Of a DNA stretch of 64,000 bases, positions 1-9,635 are shown one piece after another. Every line of letters starts with the position of its first letter. Position 1 is the stretch's first letter. Both the position numbers and the translations under genes were made by a program. This stretch comes from Nocardioides terrigena (GTDB lineage Bacteria > Actinomycetota > Actinomycetes > Propionibacteriales > Nocardioidaceae): positions 248,001 to 312,000 of the forward strand of contig NZ_PZYY01000003.1 in the NCBI RefSeq assembly GCF_003047265.1. Reading direction: 5' to 3'. The notes under the pieces were generated by a model that worked only from the letters and a program-made list of their open reading frames with translations, was not told the origin of the DNA and did no database searches.

Positions 1-981
1 GATGTGGGCGGGCGTGGTGCCGCAGCACCCGCCGACGAGGTTGACGAGGCCGCTCTCGGCGAACTCCGACACGATGGCCGCGGTCTCCTCGGCCGCCTCG
101 TCGTACTCACCGAAGGCGTTGGGCAGGCCGGCGTTGGGGTACGCCGACACGAAGACGTCGGCGATGCGCGACAGCTCGGCGACGTACGGACGCATCTCCC
201 GGGCGCCGAGAGCACAGTTGAGCCCGACGAGCAACGGGCGCGCATGGCGCACCGAGTTCCAGAAGGCCTCGGTCGTCTGCCCGGACAGGGTGCGCCCGGA
301 CGCGTCGGTGATGGTGCCGCTGATGACGACCGGCCAGCGACGCCCGAGGTCGGTGAAGACCTGGTCGACCGCCGAGATGGCCGCCTTGGCGTTGAGGGTG
401 TCGAAGATCGTCTCGATGATGACGAGGTCGGCGCCGCCGTCGAGCAGGCCGCGGGTCGCCTCGGAGTACGCCGCGACGAGCTCGTCGTAGGACACGTTGC
501 GGGCCCCCGGGTCGTTGACGTCCGGCGAGATGGAGGCGGTGCGGGTCGTCGGCCCGAGCGCGCCGGCGACGTAGCGCGGCCGCTCGGGCGTCCGGGCGCT
601 CACCTCGTCGCAGACGGTGCGGGCGAGCCGGGCGGCCTCGAGGTTGATCTCGTAGGCCAGCTCCTCCAAGCCGTAGTCCGACAGCGAGATCGAGTTGGCG
701 TTGAACGTGTTGGTCTCGATGATGTCCGCGCCGGCCTCGAGGTACTCGCGGTGGATCTCCTCGATGATGTGCGGCTGGGTCAGCGTCAGCAGGTCGTTGT
801 TGCCGACCAGGTCGCTCTCCCAGTCCGCGAAGCGCTCGCCCCGGTAGCCCGCCTCGTCCGGCCGGTCCCGCTGGATGGCCGTGCCCATGGCGCCGTCGAT
901 GACCAGGATCCGCTCGCGCATGGTGGCGGCGAGCTCCTCGGTGGCATCGGGGCGGTGCTGGCTCACGGACTCGGGACTCAC
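1..981 (-). CDS. metH: methionine synthase, N-terminal part (cut by window edge)
   Basis: This is the N-terminal 327 residues of cobalamin-dependent methionine synthase, which moves a methyl group from 5-methyltetrahydrofolate to homocysteine. The visible part is the homocysteine-binding barrel: DGAMGT near residue 30, and the zinc ligands in GLNCALGA (about 256) and GGCCGTTP (about 318). The gene runs off the left edge, so the folate, B12 and activation domains are not seen. I chose the GTG at 981 because AGAGGAGC lies upstream of it and a TAGGCT -10 at 1019-1014 would give a leader of about 26 nt. A second GTG at 966 is possible. Confidence 0.93.
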   Translation of the reverse strand, partial: MSPESVSQHRPDATEELAATMRERILVIDGAMGTAIQRDRPDEAGYRGERFADWESDLVGNNDLLTLTQPHIIEEIHREYLEAGADIIETNTFNANSISLSDYGLEELAYEINLEAARLARTVCDEVSARTPERPRYVAGALGPTTRTASISPDVNDPGARNVSYDELVAAYSEATRGLLDGGADLVIIETIFDTLNAKAAISAVDQVFTDLGRRWPVVISGTITDASGRTLSGQTTEAFWNSVRHARPLLVGLNCALGAREMRPYVAELSRIADVFVSAYPNAGLPNAFGEYDEAAEETAAIVSEFAESGLVNLVGGCCGTTPAHI

Positions 982-1348
982 AGGGCTCTCGGCTCCTCTC
1001 GGCTGGGATCGCCAGCCTAGGTTCGGCGTTCCACTGTGTGGACACCATTCCCAGATCGTGACACCGCCCGGCGGTGCCCCCGAAATCCCGGGCACCCCCC
1101 GGGAGTCGGTCCCGGTGGTGCCGTCCGGGCGCCGGGCATGGCCCGCGTGGGGGTCGAGCGCCGACCGGTCGGGGGATCCCCGCGCCGCCCGGGACGCCTA
1201 GCGTCGCGGCGTGGGGTGTTCGAGCCAGGGGGCCGGGGACCTTGTTCGTGGGGAGCGACCGCCGCCGTGACGGGGGCGGCGGCGCTCGCTCGGACCCGCC
1301 GCCGCGGTTGGCCGCCGCTCGGGCCGCCGCGCGGACTACGCTGGAACG
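982..1348. promoter_or_regulatory. 367-bp divergent intergenic region between metH and the PAC2 gene
   Basis: No gene is supported here. The metH side has a leftward TAGGCT -10 at 1019-1014, with the near-palindrome GTGTGGACAC just upstream. The PAC2 side has TACGCT at 1337-1342, six bases before the GTG start. The middle is very GC-rich and contains short dyads such as CACCGCC-C-GGCGGTG. I looked for a cobalamin or SAM riboswitch upstream of metH and did not recognise one. Confidence 0.5.
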
Positions 1349-2194
1349 GTGATCGAGTTCGACGATGTCCAGGACCTGGTGTCTCCCGTGGTGATCGCGG
1401 CCTTCGAGGGCTGGAACGACGCAGCGGACGCCGCGTCCTCGGTCGTCGACCACCTCATGGACGTGTGGGACGCCCACGTCATCGGGGCCATCGACCCCGA
1501 GGAGTTCTACGACTTCCAGGTCAACCGCCCGATGGTGGGCACCGACGACAACGGCCACCGGCGGCTCACGTGGCCCACCACCCGGATCGCGATCGCCTCT
1601 CCCCCGGGCCTGCACCGCGACGTGATCCTCATCCGTGGCATCGAGCCCAACATGCGCTGGCGCCAGTTCTGCGCCGAGCTGCTCGCCGCCTGCGACGACC
1701 TCGGGGGCGAGCTCGTGGTGACCCTCGGGGCGTTGCTGGCCGACGCACCGCACACCCGCCCCATCCCGGTCACCGGGACCGCCACGGAGCCCGACCTGGT
1801 GGACCGGCTCAAGCTCGAGCAGTCGACGTACGAGGGTCCGACGGGCATCGTCGGCGTCTTCCAGGACGCGTGCATCCAGCTCGACATCCCGGCCGCGTCC
1901 TACTGGGCCGCCGTGCCGCACTACGTCGCGCAGCCGCCCTGCCCCAAGGCGACCCTGGCCCTCATCGGGCAGCTCGAGGACCTGCTGGAGTGCAGCATCC
2001 CCCTCGGCGACCTCCCCGAGGACGCCAAGGCCTGGGAGCGGGGGGTCGACGAGCTCGCCGAGGAGGACGAGGACGTCGCCGACTACATCCGGGCGCTCGA
2101 GGAGACGCGGGACACCGCCGACCTCCCCGAGGCGAGCGGCGAGGCGATCGCCCGCGAGTTCGAGCGCTACCTCAAGCGCCGCGACCAGGACTGA
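1349..2194 (+). CDS. PAC2 family protein (proteasome assembly chaperone-like)
   Basis: This 281-residue protein belongs to the actinobacterial PAC2 family, which resembles archaeal and eukaryotic proteasome assembly chaperone 2. Its bacterial role is not settled. It opens with VVIAAFEGWNDAADAA, typical of the family, and ends in an acidic, charged C-terminus. The GTG start is supported by TACGCT ending six bases upstream, which implies a leaderless transcript. It converges with mshC, whose stop directly follows. In actinobacteria this gene commonly lies near metH, mshC and the Pup-proteasome genes, but no proteasome gene is in this window. Confidence 0.9.
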   Translation: MIEFDDVQDLVSPVVIAAFEGWNDAADAASSVVDHLMDVWDAHVIGAIDPEEFYDFQVNRPMVGTDDNGHRRLTWPTTRIAIASPPGLHRDVILIRGIEPNMRWRQFCAELLAACDDLGGELVVTLGALLADAPHTRPIPVTGTATEPDLVDRLKLEQSTYEGPTGIVGVFQDACIQLDIPAASYWAAVPHYVAQPPCPKATLALIGQLEDLLECSIPLGDLPEDAKAWERGVDELAEEDEDVADYIRALEETRDTADLPEASGEAIAREFERYLKRRDQD

Positions 2195-3433
2195 TCAGAG
2201 AGCGAGCCCGAGCGCCGCGTCGAGCACCGGCAGCAGGGTCGCGGCCGCGTCCCGGTCGCTGGTGTCGGCGAGCCCGTGGTCTCCCAGGGTGGCGGCGACC
2301 CAGCCCTCGACCGCGGCGACGGCCGTCGGGGCGTCGAGGTCGTCGGCCAGGGCAGCGAGCACGGCCTCGACGACGGGTCCGGACGGGGCGCCGGCGCCGA
2401 GGGAGAACGCCTTGCGCCAGGAGTCGAGGGTGTCCACCGCGTCCCAGAGCTGGGCGTCGGTCCACTCCCAGTCGCTGCGGTAGTGGTGGCGCAGCAGCAC
2501 CAGGCGGATGGCCATCGGGTCGACGTCGCTGTTGCGCAGCGCCGAGACGAAGACCAGGTTGCCCTTGGACTTGGACATCTTCTCGCCGTCGTACGCCACC
2601 ATCCCGGCGTGGGCGTAGGCGCGGGCCAGGCGCTCGCCCGGCGAGGCGACCTGCGCGTGACCCGCGGACATCTCGTGGTGCGGGAAGACCAGGTCGCTCC
2701 CGCCGCCCTGCACGTCGAACGCCGAGCCGAGGTGCTCGAGCGCGATCGCGCTGCACTCGATGTGCCACCCGGGTCGTCCCGGACCGAAGGGGCTGTCCCA
2801 CGCCGGCTCGCCGTCGCGCTCCCCACGCCACACGATGCAGTCGAGGGGGTCCTTCTTGCCCGGGCGGTCGGGGTCGCCGCCGCGGTCGGGGAAGACGCGG
2901 AGCATGGTCTCGCGGTCCCAACCGGACACGTCGCCGAACGCCGGGTCCGCGGTGACGGAGAAGTAGAGGTCGGTCTCCACCTGGTAGACGGCGCCGGCCT
3001 CCTGGAGCCGCTGGATGAGCTCGATGACGAGCGGGATCGACTCGACGGCACCGATGTAGTGGTCCGGGGCGAGGACCCGCAGCGCCTCCATGTCGTGGCG
3101 GAAGAGCTCGGTCTCCCGCTCGGCCAGCTCGACCCAGTCGACGCCGACCCTGGTGGCCCGCTCGAGCAGCGGGTCGTCGACGTCGGTGACGTTCTGGACG
3201 TAGCGGACCTCGTGCCCGGCGCTGCGCCAGGCCCGGTTGAGGAGGTCGAAGGCGACGTACGTCGCCGCGTGGCCCATGTGCGTGGCGTCGTAGGGCGTGA
3301 TGCCGCAGACGTAGAGGCGTGCCGGGCCCTCGGGACGGGTCTCGACGAGCTCACCCGTCGCGGTGTCGTGCACCCGCACGACGGGCCCTGCGAGGGGGAG
3401 GGCGGGGACGTCGGGAGAGGACCAGCTGCGCAT
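2195..3433 (-). CDS. mshC: mycothiol ligase MshC (cysteine:GlcN-Ins ligase)
   Basis: This 412-residue enzyme joins cysteine to 1D-myo-inositol 2-amino-2-deoxy-glucopyranoside using ATP, the penultimate step of mycothiol synthesis. It is a cysteinyl-tRNA synthetase relative: the HIGH-like motif is HMGH at 52-55, KMSKS is at 285-289, and the zinc ligands appear to be Cys43, Cys227 and His252 or 253. It lacks the long tRNA-binding C-terminus of CysS. The ATG has TAGGCT at 3446-3441, seven bases upstream, so it can be transcribed leaderless on its own. It follows the SCO1664 gene by 35 bp and is last in the cluster. Confidence 0.96.
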   Translation of the reverse strand: MRSWSSPDVPALPLAGPVVRVHDTATGELVETRPEGPARLYVCGITPYDATHMGHAATYVAFDLLNRAWRSAGHEVRYVQNVTDVDDPLLERATRVGVDWVELAERETELFRHDMEALRVLAPDHYIGAVESIPLVIELIQRLQEAGAVYQVETDLYFSVTADPAFGDVSGWDRETMLRVFPDRGGDPDRPGKKDPLDCIVWRGERDGEPAWDSPFGPGRPGWHIECSAIALEHLGSAFDVQGGGSDLVFPHHEMSAGHAQVASPGERLARAYAHAGMVAYDGEKMSKSKGNLVFVSALRNSDVDPMAIRLVLLRHHYRSDWEWTDAQLWDAVDTLDSWRKAFSLGAGAPSGPVVEAVLAALADDLDAPTAVAAVEGWVAATLGDHGLADTSDRDAAATLLPVLDAALGLAL

Positions 3434-3468
3434 GCCGGGCAGCCTATCCGGCGGTGCGGGCGCGAGAC

Positions 3469-4242
3469 CTAGAAGGGCGGCCAGGGGATGACCGGCCAGG
3501 ATCCCTGCGGATCGGGCAGCACGCCGGTGCGCAGCAGCCGCTCCGCGCGCCGGCGGGTGGCGTCGACCTCGCTGACCGCGAGCAGGTCCTCGAGCCGCTC
3601 CCCCAGGTCACCGCGCAGTGCGTCGAGCACCGTCTCGACCCCGGCGATCTCCTCCTCGGTCAGGGGCTCGCCGGCCCAGCCCCACAGCACCGTGCGCAGC
3701 TTGTGCTCGACGTGGAAGGTGACACCGTGGTCGACGCCGTACCGGTGCCCGTCGGGCATGGCCAGCACGTGGCCACCCTTGCGGTCGGCGTTGTTGACGA
3801 CGACGTCGAGGACCGCCATCCGGCGCAGCGCGTCGGTGTCCTCGTGGACGAGCGAGATCGGCCGGTCGGACTCGTCGAGGCCGTCGAAGACGTGGCGGTA
3901 GCCGTCGGGCACCCGGCCGCCGGGCACCAGGTCCACCGCGTCCTGGCCCGGGTCGGGCTCGCGCCACAGCTGCACCATGCCGGGCCCGTGCGGCCCCTCG
4001 CGCAGGATCGTGAGCGGGACGACGTCCCACCCGAACGCCTCCGACACGGCGTACGACGCCACCTCGCGCGCCGCGAGCGTGCCGTCCGGGAAGTCCCACA
4101 GCGGGCGCTCCCCGCGGATGGGCTTGTAGACGCAGCGCACGCCGTCGATCTCGCCGACGAAGGTCGCGTTGGAGGCGGGCATGACGCGTCCGTGGAGCGT
4201 GATCTCGCCCGCGAGCACGTCGGCGCCGGTCCGCTCGGTCAC
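3469..4242 (-). CDS. SCO1664 family protein (kinase-like fold)
   Basis: This 257-residue protein belongs to the SCO1664 family, distantly similar to phosphatidylinositol 3/4-kinases. A catalytic-loop-like segment reads [12 protein letters not shown] around residues 147-158, and a DHG metal-binding-like motif is at 171-173. Its substrate is unknown. I chose the GTG at 4242, seven bases after the DUF3090 stop; longer in-frame extensions would overlap that gene. It sits between DUF3090 and mshC in a leftward cluster with a phosphomutase-like gene. A role linked to mycothiol or the proteasome is only a guess from neighbourhood. Confidence 0.88.
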   Translation of the reverse strand: MTERTGADVLAGEITLHGRVMPASNATFVGEIDGVRCVYKPIRGERPLWDFPDGTLAAREVASYAVSEAFGWDVVPLTILREGPHGPGMVQLWREPDPGQDAVDLVPGGRVPDGYRHVFDGLDESDRPISLVHEDTDALRRMAVLDVVVNNADRKGGHVLAMPDGHRYGVDHGVTFHVEHKLRTVLWGWAGEPLTEEEIAGVETVLDALRGDLGERLEDLLAVSEVDATRRRAERLLRTGVLPDPQGSWPVIPWPPF

Positions 4243-4249
4243 GGGCGGG

Positions 4250-4831
4250 TCAGGCCTGCGGGTCGCGACGCTTGAAGCCGTTGGCGCGCACGCACAGGTG
4301 GCCCGCGGGGTCGACCGGGTTGCCGCAGAACGGGCAGTCGGGCCGACCGGCGCCGATGACGGTGCGGGCTCGCCCGACGAAGGCGCGTGCGGCACCGGCG
4401 GTCAGCCGGACGAGGAAGATCTCGTCGGGCTCCGGCTCCTCGAGGTCCTCGTCGAGCTGCTCGGGGGACACGACTGCGGCCTCCGTGTAGGGGAACACCT
4501 CGATGACGATCCGCTCGGTCGCGGAGTCCCAGGACAGCGTCATCGTGCCGGCGCGGAACTCCTCCTCGATGGGCTGCTCGAGGGGGTCGTTGTCGACGAG
4601 GTCGAAGGGTGCGACGGCAGGCACGAGCGCACTGCCGCCGGCGGCCTGCATGACCTCGTCGAGCAGCTCGTCGACACGCTCGGCGAGCGCCTCGACCTGC
4701 TGCTTCTCGAGGGCGACGCTGGTGAGGCGGGCGCCGTCGCGGGCCTGCAGGAAGAAGGTCCGCTGACCGGGCTCGCCGACGGTGCCGGCGACGAAGCGCT
4801 CGGGCGGGTCGAAGGCGTGGACGAGAGGCAT
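4250..4831 (-). CDS. DUF3090 family zinc-ribbon protein
   Basis: This 193-residue conserved actinobacterial protein has no established function. The N-terminal part is a mixed alpha/beta domain. The C-terminus carries a zinc-ribbon-like CPFCG at 166-170, with His178 and Cys180 following. The ATG at 4831 is fixed by TAGGGT at 4844-4839, seven bases upstream. The first three bases of that hexamer are the TAG stop of the preceding phosphomutase gene, so an internal leaderless promoter overlaps the end of that gene. It is followed after 7 bp by the SCO1664 gene. Confidence 0.9.
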   Translation of the reverse strand: MPLVHAFDPPERFVAGTVGEPGQRTFFLQARDGARLTSVALEKQQVEALAERVDELLDEVMQAAGGSALVPAVAPFDLVDNDPLEQPIEEEFRAGTMTLSWDSATERIVIEVFPYTEAAVVSPEQLDEDLEEPEPDEIFLVRLTAGAARAFVGRARTVIGAGRPDCPFCGNPVDPAGHLCVRANGFKRRDPQA

Positions 4832-4841
4832 GCCACTCACC

Positions 4842-5570
4842 CTAGGACCCAGCCGGGGACGTGTCCGGCCCGGCACCACCGCCGACCGGCGCATCGGCGG
4901 TACGACGACGCCTGGACGCCTTCTTCGCCGGCGGCGGGCTGAGCCAGGAGAGGTCGCCCGCGGACGTGTTCGTGCCGAGGACGTAGGGGCGCGACTCGGT
5001 GTAGCGCACGATCGACACCGACGCCGGGTCGACCTGGATGCGCTGGAAGAGGTCGAGGTGGGTGCCGAGGGCATCGGCCAGGATCGCCTTGATGACGTCG
5101 CCGTGGCTCACCGCCAGCCAGACCGCTCCGGGGCCGTGCTCGGCCTCGACCAGGCGGTCGTGGCGTCGTACGGCCTCGACGGCGCGGTCCTGCATCGCCC
5201 GCATCGACTCCCCGCCCGGGAAGGCGGCGGCGGACGGCTGGCCCTGCACGACCTTCCAGAGCGGCTCCTTGGCGAGGTCCTTGAGCTCGCGGCCCTGCCA
5301 CTCGCCGTAGTCGCACTCGCTGAGCCGGCGCTCGGTGGTGATGGCCAGGTCGCCGGCCTGGGCCCGCGTGATGGCCCGGGTCGTCTGCTTGCAGCGCTCG
5401 AGCGGGCTGGAGACGGCCGCCACCAGGCGCACCGGGGCGAGCCGGTCGGCGGTCGCGACCGCCTGCTCGGTGCCCCGGTCGTCGAGCCGGACACCGGGCA
5501 GCCGACCCGCCAGCACGCCCGTGGCGTTGGCGGTGGTCCGGCCGTGTCGCACGAGGATCACGGTTGCCAT
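4842..5570 (-). CDS. histidine phosphatase / phosphomutase, MSMEG_4193 family
   Basis: This 242-residue protein is a histidine-phosphatase superfamily member of the MSMEG_4193 type. The catalytic RHG is at residues 8-10 (ILVRHGRTTANA) and the acid segment ECDYGEWQG follows in the middle. The substrate is unknown. I chose the ATG at 5570 rather than one seven codons upstream because the family starts close to RHG and because TAGGGT at 5583-5578 lies seven bases before it. It heads the cluster phosphomutase, DUF3090, SCO1664, mshC and is divergent from corA. Confidence 0.92.
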   Translation of the reverse strand: MATVILVRHGRTTANATGVLAGRLPGVRLDDRGTEQAVATADRLAPVRLVAAVSSPLERCKQTTRAITRAQAGDLAITTERRLSECDYGEWQGRELKDLAKEPLWKVVQGQPSAAAFPGGESMRAMQDRAVEAVRRHDRLVEAEHGPGAVWLAVSHGDVIKAILADALGTHLDLFQRIQVDPASVSIVRYTESRPYVLGTNTSAGDLSWLSPPPAKKASRRRRTADAPVGGGAGPDTSPAGS

Positions 5571-5577
5571 GGTGGCG

Positions 5578-5596
5578 ACCCTAATGGGCATAGCCT
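5578..5596. promoter_or_regulatory. face-to-face -10 elements for the phosphomutase cluster and corA
   Basis: Only 32 bp separate the two start codons. The leftward -10 TAGGGT occupies 5583-5578, seven bases from the ATG at 5570. The rightward -10 TAGCCT occupies 5591-5596, six bases from the GTG at 5603. Both predict leaderless transcripts, and the promoters overlap so closely that RNA polymerase could probably occupy only one at a time. No clear -35 boxes were seen. Confidence 0.6.
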
Positions 5597-5602
5597 GACC
5601 GG

Positions 5603-6580
5603 GTGATCGTCGACAACGCGCTCTACCACGAGGGCGTGCGTGTCCCCCTCGACGACGGGGACCCCAGCCTCGGTCACGCCCGGGTCCCGTGCGGTCGCGG
5701 CGACTTCCAGTGGGTGGGCCTCCACGACCCCACCGACGAGGAGCTCCAGCAGATCGCCACGACCTTCGACCTGCACCCGCTGGCGGTCGAGGACGCGGGC
5801 GACTCCCACCAGCGCCCCAAGGTGGAGCGCTACGGCGACACGCTCTTCCTCGTCCTCAAGACGCTCTGGTACGTCGACGAGGACGACGCCGTGGAGACCG
5901 GGGAGATCAACCTGTTCATCGGCCCCGACTTCGTGATCACCGTCCGGCACGGGCAGGGCATCAACCTCGGCACCGCCCGCCGGGACCTCGAGCAGCGGGC
6001 CCAGGTGCTCGAGCACGGCCCGATGGCGGTGATGTACGCCATCTGCGACCGCGTGGTCGACGAGTACGAGAAGGTCGGCGCCTCCCTCGAGATCGACGTG
6101 GACGAGGTCGAGGAGTCGGTCTTCTCCCCCGCCCGCACCGACGACTCCGTCCGCATCTACACCCTCAAGCGGGAGATCGCGGAGGTACGCCGCGCGGTGA
6201 TGCCGCTGCGCGAGCCGATGCGCCGCTTCGCCTCAGCCGAGCTGAGTGGGATCGACGAGCAGACCGCGACCTACTTCCGCGACGTCTCCGACCACCTCCA
6301 CCGGGTGTCGGAGGTCATCGACAACCTCGACGTGCTGCTGTCCACCGCGTTCGACGCCCACCTGGCCCGCATCTCGGTCCAGCAGAACGAGGACATGCGC
6401 AAGATCTCCGCCGGCGCGGCCCTGATCGTGGTGCCCACCCTCATCGCCGGGATCTACGGCATGAACTTCGACCAGATGCCCGAGCTGCACTGGACCTATG
6501 GCTACCCGTTCGCCATCGCGCTCATGGTCGGAGTCTCCTCGGTCCTGCTGTGGTTCTTCAAGAAGTCGGGATGGCTCTGA
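5603..6580 (+). CDS. corA: CorA family magnesium/cobalt transporter
   Basis: This 325-residue CorA-type channel imports Mg2+ and possibly Co2+. It has a long cytoplasmic N-terminal alpha/beta domain, a helical stalk and two C-terminal membrane segments. The signature YGMNF is at about 285-289, at the end of the first membrane helix, and a basic tail (KKSGWL) follows the second. The GTG start is supported by TAGCCT six bases upstream. The next gene starts inside its last codons (6571), so the two are translationally coupled. Confidence 0.95.
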   Translation: MIVDNALYHEGVRVPLDDGDPSLGHARVPCGRGDFQWVGLHDPTDEELQQIATTFDLHPLAVEDAGDSHQRPKVERYGDTLFLVLKTLWYVDEDDAVETGEINLFIGPDFVITVRHGQGINLGTARRDLEQRAQVLEHGPMAVMYAICDRVVDEYEKVGASLEIDVDEVEESVFSPARTDDSVRIYTLKREIAEVRRAVMPLREPMRRFASAELSGIDEQTATYFRDVSDHLHRVSEVIDNLDVLLSTAFDAHLARISVQQNEDMRKISAGAALIVVPTLIAGIYGMNFDQMPELHWTYGYPFAIALMVGVSSVLLWFFKKSGWL

Positions 6581-7821
6581 GCGGTCCCGCGACCACCCGG
6601 CCGAGCGCCTGGCGGGTGGTGTGGTGGTTCGGGTTCGTCAGCCTGGCCGCCGACATGGTCTACGAGGGCGCCCGGTCCATGTACGGCCCGGTGCTCGCCG
6701 CCCTGGGGGCGTCAGCGGTCCTCGTCGGGGCGGTCACCGGTGCCGGCGATGCGATGGCGCTGGTGCTGCGGTTGTTCTTCGGGCCGGTCGCGGACCGGAC
6801 CGGTCGCTACTGGACCCTCACGATCGTCGGCTACGGGTTGACCGCCGTCTGCGTGCCTCTCCTCTTCCTGGCGCCCCGGCTGGGCTCCGCCGGACTGGGC
6901 TTCGCGGTGACACTGATCCTCCTCGAGCGGCTCGGCAAGGCCGTGCGCTCCCCCTCCAAGTCGGCGCTGCTCGCCCACGTGGCTGGTGCCGTGGGCCGCG
7001 GACGCGGCTTCGGGGTGCACAAGGCCCTCGACCAGGTGGGCGCCTTCGCGGGACCGCTGCTCGTGGCTGCCGTGGTGGCCGGCGCGACGTTGTGGGCCGG
7101 CATGGCGGTGCTGGCGATCCCCGGGGCGATCACGATGGTGCTGCTGCTCACGCTGCGTCGACGGGTGCCTGACCCGAGCGTCTACGACCCGTCGTCGTCC
7201 CCCTCCCCGGACGCCACCCAGGCACCGACCCGCGGCTGGTGGGCCGACGCGGTCGGCGCCGGCCTGCCCGGAGACTTCTTCCGGTACGCCGTCGCGGCCT
7301 CGCTCACGACCGGCGCCCTGGTCACCTTCGGGATCATCGGCTACCACCTGACCGTCGAGGGGATCGTCCCCGTCGCCGCCGTGCCCCTCGTGTACGCCGC
7401 CGCGATGGCCGTCGAGGCGGTCGCGGCGCTGCTCGTCGGCTGGGTCTACGACCGCACGGGGGCGGCGGTCCTGCTGGTCGTGCCGGTGCTCGTGGCGCTG
7501 GTGCCCGCCCTGGCACTCGGTCCCACCCTCGCGACCGTGGTCGTCGGCGTGGTCGTGTGGGGATTCGCCCACGGTGTCCAGGACTCCACGATCAAGGCGG
7601 CCGTCGCCGACTTGGTCGAGGCGCCGCGCCGGGCCACGGCGTACGGCGTCTTCGCGGGCATCCAGGGCCTGCTGGCGATCGTGGGCGGGGCCGGCGCGGG
7701 CTGGCTCTACGAGCGCTCCCTGACGGCGCTGGTCGTGGTCGTCGCGATCAGCCAGCTGCTGGCGCTGGCCCTGTTGCTGCAGACCTTCAGGCGGACAGCA
7801 CGCCGGTCGCGAGCAGGATGA
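6571..7821 (+). CDS. MFS transporter
   Basis: This 416-residue protein has about twelve hydrophobic segments and the layout of a major facilitator exporter, with a central charged loop around residues 200-225 rich in Pro, Ser and Asp. The loop between helices 2 and 3 has an MFS-A-like RLFFGPVADRTGRYW. The substrate cannot be told from sequence. It overlaps the 3' end of corA by 10 bp, suggesting co-transcription, and overlaps the convergent uppP gene by 35 bp at its own 3' end. Confidence 0.88.
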   Translation: MALSGPATTRPSAWRVVWWFGFVSLAADMVYEGARSMYGPVLAALGASAVLVGAVTGAGDAMALVLRLFFGPVADRTGRYWTLTIVGYGLTAVCVPLLFLAPRLGSAGLGFAVTLILLERLGKAVRSPSKSALLAHVAGAVGRGRGFGVHKALDQVGAFAGPLLVAAVVAGATLWAGMAVLAIPGAITMVLLLTLRRRVPDPSVYDPSSSPSPDATQAPTRGWWADAVGAGLPGDFFRYAVAASLTTGALVTFGIIGYHLTVEGIVPVAAVPLVYAAAMAVEAVAALLVGWVYDRTGAAVLLVVPVLVALVPALALGPTLATVVVGVVVWGFAHGVQDSTIKAAVADLVEAPRRATAYGVFAGIQGLLAIVGGAGAGWLYERSLTALVVVVAISQLLALALLLQTFRRTARRSRAG

Positions 7822-8611
7822 GCGTCGCCGAGCCGAGCAGGACGCGGTAGATGACGAACGGCGTGTAGGAGTTCGTCGAGACGTAGCGCAGCAGCCAGGC
7901 GATGGCGGCGTACCCGATGACGAACGACACCACCGTGGCGACGAGGGTCGGGCCCCAGCCGTAGGAGTTGTCGCCGTGGGGGATCTCCTTCAGCTCGAAG
8001 AGCCCCGCTCCCACGACGGCCGGGATGGCGAGCAGGAAGGCATAGCGCGTGGCGGCCTCGCGCTCGAAGCCGAGCACCCGGCCCATCGAGATCGTCGCGC
8101 CGCTGCGGGAGACGCCGGGGATGAGCGCCATGGCCTGGGCGACGCCCATCAGCACGGCGTCCTTCAGGGTGATCTGCTTGATCTCGCGGTCGTCGCTGCT
8201 GAAGCGGTCGGCCAGCCCGAGCACGATGCCCATCACGACCAGCGTGGTGCCGACGATCCACAGGTTGCGGAAGTCCTCCTCGATGACGTCCTTGAGCAAG
8301 ACGCCCAGCACCACGATCGGCAGCGACCCGATGATGATGAACCAGCCCATGCGGGCGTCGAACTGCCCGCGCCACTCCGGCTTGAAGAGCGACAGCAGCC
8401 ACGCCTTGCCGATGCGCCAGATGTCCTTGCGGAAGTAGATGAGCACCGCCAGCTCGGTGCCGATCTGGATCACCGCGGTGAAGGCGGCGCCCGGGTCGCC
8501 CCACCCGAAGAGCTCGGGGAAGATCCGCAGGTGCGCGCTGCTGGAGATCGGCAGGAACTCGGTGAGTCCCTGGATGGTCCCGAGGACGATGGCCTTGAGG
8601 AAATCTGACAC
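7787..8611 (-). CDS. uppP: undecaprenyl-diphosphatase UppP (BacA)
   Basis: This 274-residue membrane enzyme dephosphorylates undecaprenyl diphosphate to recycle the cell-wall lipid carrier. The catalytic motifs are present: Glu18 with PISSSAH at 21-27 near the N-terminus, and PGVSRSG in the second half. Multiple membrane helices are evident. The GTG at 8611 is supported by TAGGCT ending eight bases upstream. Its last codons overlap the end of the convergent MFS gene, and the divergent aldo/keto reductase starts 76 bp away. Confidence 0.95.
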   Translation of the reverse strand: MSDFLKAIVLGTIQGLTEFLPISSSAHLRIFPELFGWGDPGAAFTAVIQIGTELAVLIYFRKDIWRIGKAWLLSLFKPEWRGQFDARMGWFIIIGSLPIVVLGVLLKDVIEEDFRNLWIVGTTLVVMGIVLGLADRFSSDDREIKQITLKDAVLMGVAQAMALIPGVSRSGATISMGRVLGFEREAATRYAFLLAIPAVVGAGLFELKEIPHGDNSYGWGPTLVATVVSFVIGYAAIAWLLRYVSTNSYTPFVIYRVLLGSATLILLATGVLSA

Positions 8612-8687
8612 GCCGCAGGAGCCTACGGGGAGGTGGTTGCGGCGAGCCGAAGGGCCCGCCGGGGTGGGCATGACTAATCTCTGCCGC

Positions 8688-9635
8688 ATGCAGCAGCGCT
8701 CGCTCGGCTCGACCGGCCTCAAGGTCTCCCGGCTCGGTCTCGGCACCATGACCTGGGGGCGTGACACCGATGAGCACGAGGCGCGCGACCAGCTGATCGC
8801 CTTCGCCGAGGCCGGCGGCACGCTCCTGGACACCGCGGCCGGTTACGGCGACGGCGCCAGCGAGGAGCTCATCGGCACCCTCATCGGCGACGTGGTGGGC
8901 CGGGACGAGATCGTGCTGGCGACGAAGGCCGGCATCTCGAGGCGCACCGGCGAGCAGGTCACCAACACCTCGCGTGGGCACCTGCTCACCTCGCTCGACG
9001 CATCCCTCGGGCGCCTCGGCGTCGACCACGTGGACCTGTGGCAGGTGCACGTGTGGACCGACGAGACCCCCATCGAGGAGACCCTCAGCGCGCTGGACCT
9101 GGCGATCACGTCCGGGCGCGCGTCGTACGTCGGCGTCTCCAACTACACCGGCTGGCAGACCGCGCAGGCCGCCACCTGGCAGCGGGCCGTGCCCGGGCGG
9201 ACGACGCTCGCCTCCACGCAGGTGGAGTACTCGCTCCTCAACCGCGGGATCGAGCACGAGGTCGTCCCCGCGGCGCGGGCGCTCGGCCTCGGGGTGCTCC
9301 CCTGGTCGCCGCTGGGGCGCGGGGTGCTCACCGGCAAGTACCGCTCCGGCACGCCGTCGGACTCTCGCGGCGCCACCGAGCACTTCGGTCGCTTCGTCGG
9401 TGTCTACCTCGACGAGCGGGGTCGCTCCATCGTCGAGGGCGTGGCCCGGGCCGCGGACGGCCTGGGCTGGTCCCCGCTCGAGGTGGCGCTGGTGTGGGTG
9501 CGCGACCGGCCCGGGGTCACCGCCCCGATCGTGGGAGCGCGGACCGCGGCCCAGCTCCGCGGCGCGCTCGGCATCGAGGAGCTCACGCTGCCCCGGGAGA
9601 TCGTGGACGCCCTCGACGACGTGAGCGGCGACTGA
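8688..9635 (+). CDS. aldo/keto reductase
   Basis: This 315-residue NADPH-dependent oxidoreductase has a TIM barrel with the full catalytic tetrad Asp48, Tyr53, Lys80 and His121. The C-terminal cofactor-binding segment VTAPIVGARTAAQL is also present. The physiological carbonyl substrate is not identifiable. The ATG is fixed by TAATCT seven bases upstream (leaderless). The stop overlaps the start of the next small gene in TGATG, so the two are an operon. Confidence 0.94.
   Translation: MQQRSLGSTGLKVSRLGLGTMTWGRDTDEHEARDQLIAFAEAGGTLLDTAAGYGDGASEELIGTLIGDVVGRDEIVLATKAGISRRTGEQVTNTSRGHLLTSLDASLGRLGVDHVDLWQVHVWTDETPIEETLSALDLAITSGRASYVGVSNYTGWQTAQAATWQRAVPGRTTLASTQVEYSLLNRGIEHEVVPAARALGLGVLPWSPLGRGVLTGKYRSGTPSDSRGATEHFGRFVGVYLDERGRSIVEGVARAADGLGWSPLEVALVWVRDRPGVTAPIVGARTAAQLRGALGIEELTLPREIVDALDDVSGD

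Noticed and set aside
982-1348. Cobalamin or SAM riboswitch upstream of metH.
   Set aside because: The leader implied by the TAGGCT -10 is only about 26 nt, too short for either class, and no conserved B12-box or SAM core was seen.
107-1921. Long open frame of over 600 codons on the minus strand across metH and the PAC2 gene.
   Set aside because: It is a shadow of the true genes: it crosses the intergenic region, is Arg- and Pro-rich without any family motif, and runs opposite the PAC2 gene.
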